Below are positions 27,354 to 30,408 of a stretch of 30,408 nt of DNA, piece by piece. Source of the DNA: Priapulus caudatus (Eukaryota > Priapulida > Priapulimorpha > Priapulimorphida > Priapulidae); assembly GCF_000485595.1 (NCBI RefSeq), contig NW_014577654.1, positions 52,637 to 83,044 of the forward strand. The letters are read 5' to 3'. How positions within the stretch are numbered: the stretch's first letter is position 1; each line of letters begins with the position of its first letter. Below the pieces are notes generated by a model. The model was not told where the DNA came from and searched no databases. It saw only the letters and a list, made by a program, of their open reading frames with translations. The position numbers were made by a program, and so were the translations under genes.

Positions 27354-30300
27354 AGGAGATATTTGCGCATGCCGCGAACATTGTTTCGGAGTGCAGTACG
27401 GCCTAAATAAAGTACGTAATATAGCTTGATGCGGAGAGAGGTTGTGAGACCAAGGAAAGGTGGCAGGAAAGACAGCCGAGGAACGGTGGAAGAAAAGGGG
27501 CTGAGCGTGCGACAAGGGAAACAAGAGGGAAGGCGGGCGGGGATGAAGTAGTAGTTTTGCCCCCTATGGCTAGGCGCTCTTCCTAATGTTATAAGCACAG
27601 GTCTAGTAATAAGAATTTATCAAAGAAGCCTATGCTGAGTACCCCTTATGCATTGCAGCACAAAATATAACTCTCGGTGAGATATGGCGCATGCGCCCAA
27701 ACAGTAACGTTAGCCAGATATGTACTGACTGGTATATGCAGCGGCACCTTACAATGCAAGGTGTGCTTACTATTTCATAGTAAAGTCTACTGATAAATAT
27801 ATTTATGGAAATCAGTGGTGGGATAATCCCTTCATTTTTAAAATTCATAATTTTTGTCAATAATATTCTTCTTCTTGATAGATATTGCGCATTGCGCGAG
27901 CACCATTTTAGACGTGCTATACGCGCCCCAAATTAAAGTACGTAATATAGCTTGATGCGGGAGAGAGGGATGGAGACCAGGAAGGGGGCAGGGAGACAGC
28001 CCAGGGGCGGTGGAAGAAGAAGGAGGTGAGCGTGCGACAAGGGAGACAAGGGAAGGCGGGGCGGAAATAAAGTAGTATTTGCACGCTACTGGCTAGGGCG
28101 CTCTCTAATTATAAACACAGGTTCACTGATAAGAATTATTACAGAAGCCTATGCTGAGATACTCCTTACCATATTAAATGCATTGCAGCACAAAATATAA
28201 CTTTTCCGGTGATATATTGCGGCATGCGCGCCAACAATAACGTAGGCCAGCTATTGTACTGATGGTATATGCGGCCGAGACCTTACATGCAAGGTCTGCT
28301 TCGATTTCATAAGTGAAGTTTACTGATAAAATATTATTATGGAAAATCTGTGTGGTAATCCCTCTTCATTTTTCTTTAAATATAATTTTTGGCAAAAATA
28401 TTTTCTTCTTAGGAGATATTGCGCATGCGCGACATTGTTTCGGAGGTGCAGTACGGCCTAAATTAAAGTACGTAATATAGCTTGCTGCGGTGAGAGAGGC
28501 GATGTGAGACCAAGGAAGGTGGCAGGAAAGACAGCCGAGGAACGGTGGAAGAAGAAGGAGGCTCGGTAGCGTGCGACAAGGGGAACAAGGGGAAGGGCGG
28601 GCGGGGATGAATGAAGTAGTAGTTTTGCCCCTACTGGCTTGGCGCGCTCTCCTAAATTATAAGCACAGGTCTAGTAATAGAATTTATCAAAGAAGCCTAT
28701 GCTGAGATACCCTTATGCATTTGCAGGCAAAAATATAACTCTCGCGGTGAATTATGGCGCATGCGCCCAAACAGTAACGTAGCCAGCTTATGTATGACTG
28801 GTATATTGCAGCCGGCACCTTACATGCAAGGTGTGCTTACTATTTCATAAGTAAAGTCTACTGATAAAATATTATTATGGAAATCAGTGGTGGGATAATC
28901 CCTCTTCATTTTAAATTCATAATTTTTGTCAAAAATATTCTTCTTCTTGATAGATATTGCGCATTGCCGAGCACCATTTTAGACGTGCGCAGTTACGGTC
29001 TAAATCAAAGTACGTAATATAGCTTGATGCGGAGAAGAGAGGGATGGGAGACCAAGGGAGGTGGCAGGGAAGACAGCCCAGGGGCGGTGGAGAGAAGGAG
29101 CTGAGCGTGCGACAAGGAGACAAGGGAGGGCGGGCGGCAGATAAGTAGTAGTTTTGCACCCTACTGGCTAGGCGCCGCTCTCCTAATTATAACACAGGTC
29201 TACTGATAAGAATTTATTACAGAGACCTATGCTGAGATACCACTTACCATATTAAATGCATTTTGCAGCACAAATATAACTTTTCCGGTAATATTATTGC
29301 GCATGCGCCCAAACAGCATAACGTAGCCAGCTTTATGTACTGACCTGGTATATGCAGCCGAGACCTTACATGCGAAGGTCTGTTCCTATTGTCACAAGTG
29401 TGAGGTCTCTGATGGATAATTATCATGGAAATCTATGTTGGATATCCCTTTTATTTTAAATTTATAATTTTTGGCAAAATATTTTTCTTCTTGGGAGATA
29501 TTGCGCATTCGCGAGCAGCTGTTTCAAAGGTGCAGTACGACCTAAATTAAAGTACGTATATAGCTCCCCTGCGGAGAGAGGATGGGAAACCAAGGGAAGG
29601 TGGCAGGGAAGACAGCGAGGGCGGTGGAGAAAAAGGAGGCTGAGCGTGCGGACAAGGGAGACAAGGGGAAGGCGGGCGGGGATGAGAGTAAGTAGTAGTT
29701 TTGCCCCACTCGGCTTGGGCGCCTCTCCTTAATTATAAGCACAGGTCTAGTGATAAGAATTTATCAAAGAGACCTATGCTGAGGTACCCCACTACCATAT
29801 TAAATGCATTTGCAGCACAAAATATAACTTCTCCGGTGAATTATGGCGATGCGCCCAAACAGTAAGTAGCCAGCTTATGTACTGATGGTATATTGCAGCC
29901 GCACCTTACATGCAAGGTGTGCTTACTATTTTCATAAGTGAAAGTCTACTGATAAAATATTATTATGGAAATCAGTGGTGGATATCCCTCTCATTTTTAA
30001 ATTCATATTTTTCTCAAAATATCTTCTCTTTGTTAGATATTGCGCATGCTGCGAGCCACCATTTTAGACGTGCAGTACGGTCTAATCAAGTACGTAATAT
30101 AGCTTGATGCGAGAGAGCAGGGATGGAGACCAAAGGAAGGTGGCAGGAAGACAGCCAGGGGCGGTGGAAGAAGAAGGAGGCTGAGCGTGCGACAAGGGAG
30201 ACAAGGGGAGGGCCGGGCGGAGATAAGTAGTAGTTTTGCACCCTACTGGCTAGGGCGCTCTCCTAATTATAAACACAGGTCTACTGATAAGAATTATTAC

Positions 30301-30408
30301 AGAAGCCTATGCTGAGATACCCACTTACCATATTAAATGCATTTGCAGCACAAAATATAACTTTTTTCGGTATATATTGCGCATGCGCCCAACAGTAACG
30401 TAGCCAGC
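27354..30408 (+). repeat. ~540-bp satellite array with ~1,075-bp higher-order period
   Basis: About 5.7 units, running off the right edge. The marker TAGTAGTTTTGC (or a variant) occurs at 27549, 28072, 28617, 29146, 29693 and 30228. Units contain GCGCATGCGC-type palindromes twice, a CCTTACATGCAAGG hairpin, and CGTGCGACAAGGGAGACAAG. Two unit types alternate. All open frames in it are incidental. Confidence 0.95.

Noticed and set aside
27330-30107. Repeated Ser/Pro-rich minus-strand frames in the array (e.g. starts MLITLGRAPSH, MQNYYLSAARP)
   Set aside because: They recur because the satellite recurs, are broken differently in each unit, and show no conserved protein motif.

Overview
This is a repeat-rich piece of animal (bilaterian, probably marine invertebrate) nuclear DNA. 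The evidence is two intron-split genes with GT-AG junctions, many short terminal-inverted-repeat transposons, TTAGGG-type repeats, decayed non-LTR retrotransposons and long satellite arrays. No prokaryotic gene organisation is visible, and the sequence does not let me name the species. A run of 25 Ns at 18608-18632 marks an assembly gap. Repeat copies differ by many single-base indels, so the consensus may be noisy. || Layout. 1-444 is a 26-bp minisatellite. 1284-3995 (minus strand) is a complete four-exon gene for GINS3/PSF3, a subunit of the GINS replication complex; its introns hold TTAGGG-like repeats and two small transposons. 4091-5570 is a decayed minus-strand non-LTR retroelement with a tandem-repeat tail. 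5782-9915 (minus strand) is a classical short-chain dehydrogenase/reductase (SDR) gene: six exons are readable, but the first exon and the one after the YxxxK active site are not found. Its introns hold a 217-bp telomere-motif MITE, a 540-bp hAT-like element with an 8-bp target duplication, and a 285-bp MITE with a 6-bp target duplication. || 9916-12890 has no recognisable gene; it holds a foldback element, a purine-rich tract and a CpG-rich patch. 13090-15540 is a degenerate AT-rich satellite. 15540-18607 becomes steadily C-rich and ends in CA-rich low complexity at the gap. 18661-20990 is mostly unrecognised sequence plus a dispersed repeat also found at 8.4 kb. || The last 9.5 kb is a mosaic. 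A composite repeat block occurs twice as direct copies (about 21.0-22.9 kb and 25.7-27.15 kb), each holding one transposon inside another and ending in the RNase H region of a non-LTR retrotransposon. These are interleaved with a ~540-bp satellite, seen as a direct fragment (23.2-23.8 kb), an inverted pair (24.2-25.2 kb) and a tandem array (27.35-30.4 kb) that runs off the window. In the array two unit types alternate strictly, giving a ~1,075-bp higher-order repeat, and each unit carries GCGCATGCGC palindromes that match the NRF-1 site. || The two genes lie in the same orientation, about 1.8 kb apart, with no sign that they work together. I found no convincing new gene system. The most notable signals are the higher-order satellite, the transposons that carry telomere motifs, and the missing SDR exon.
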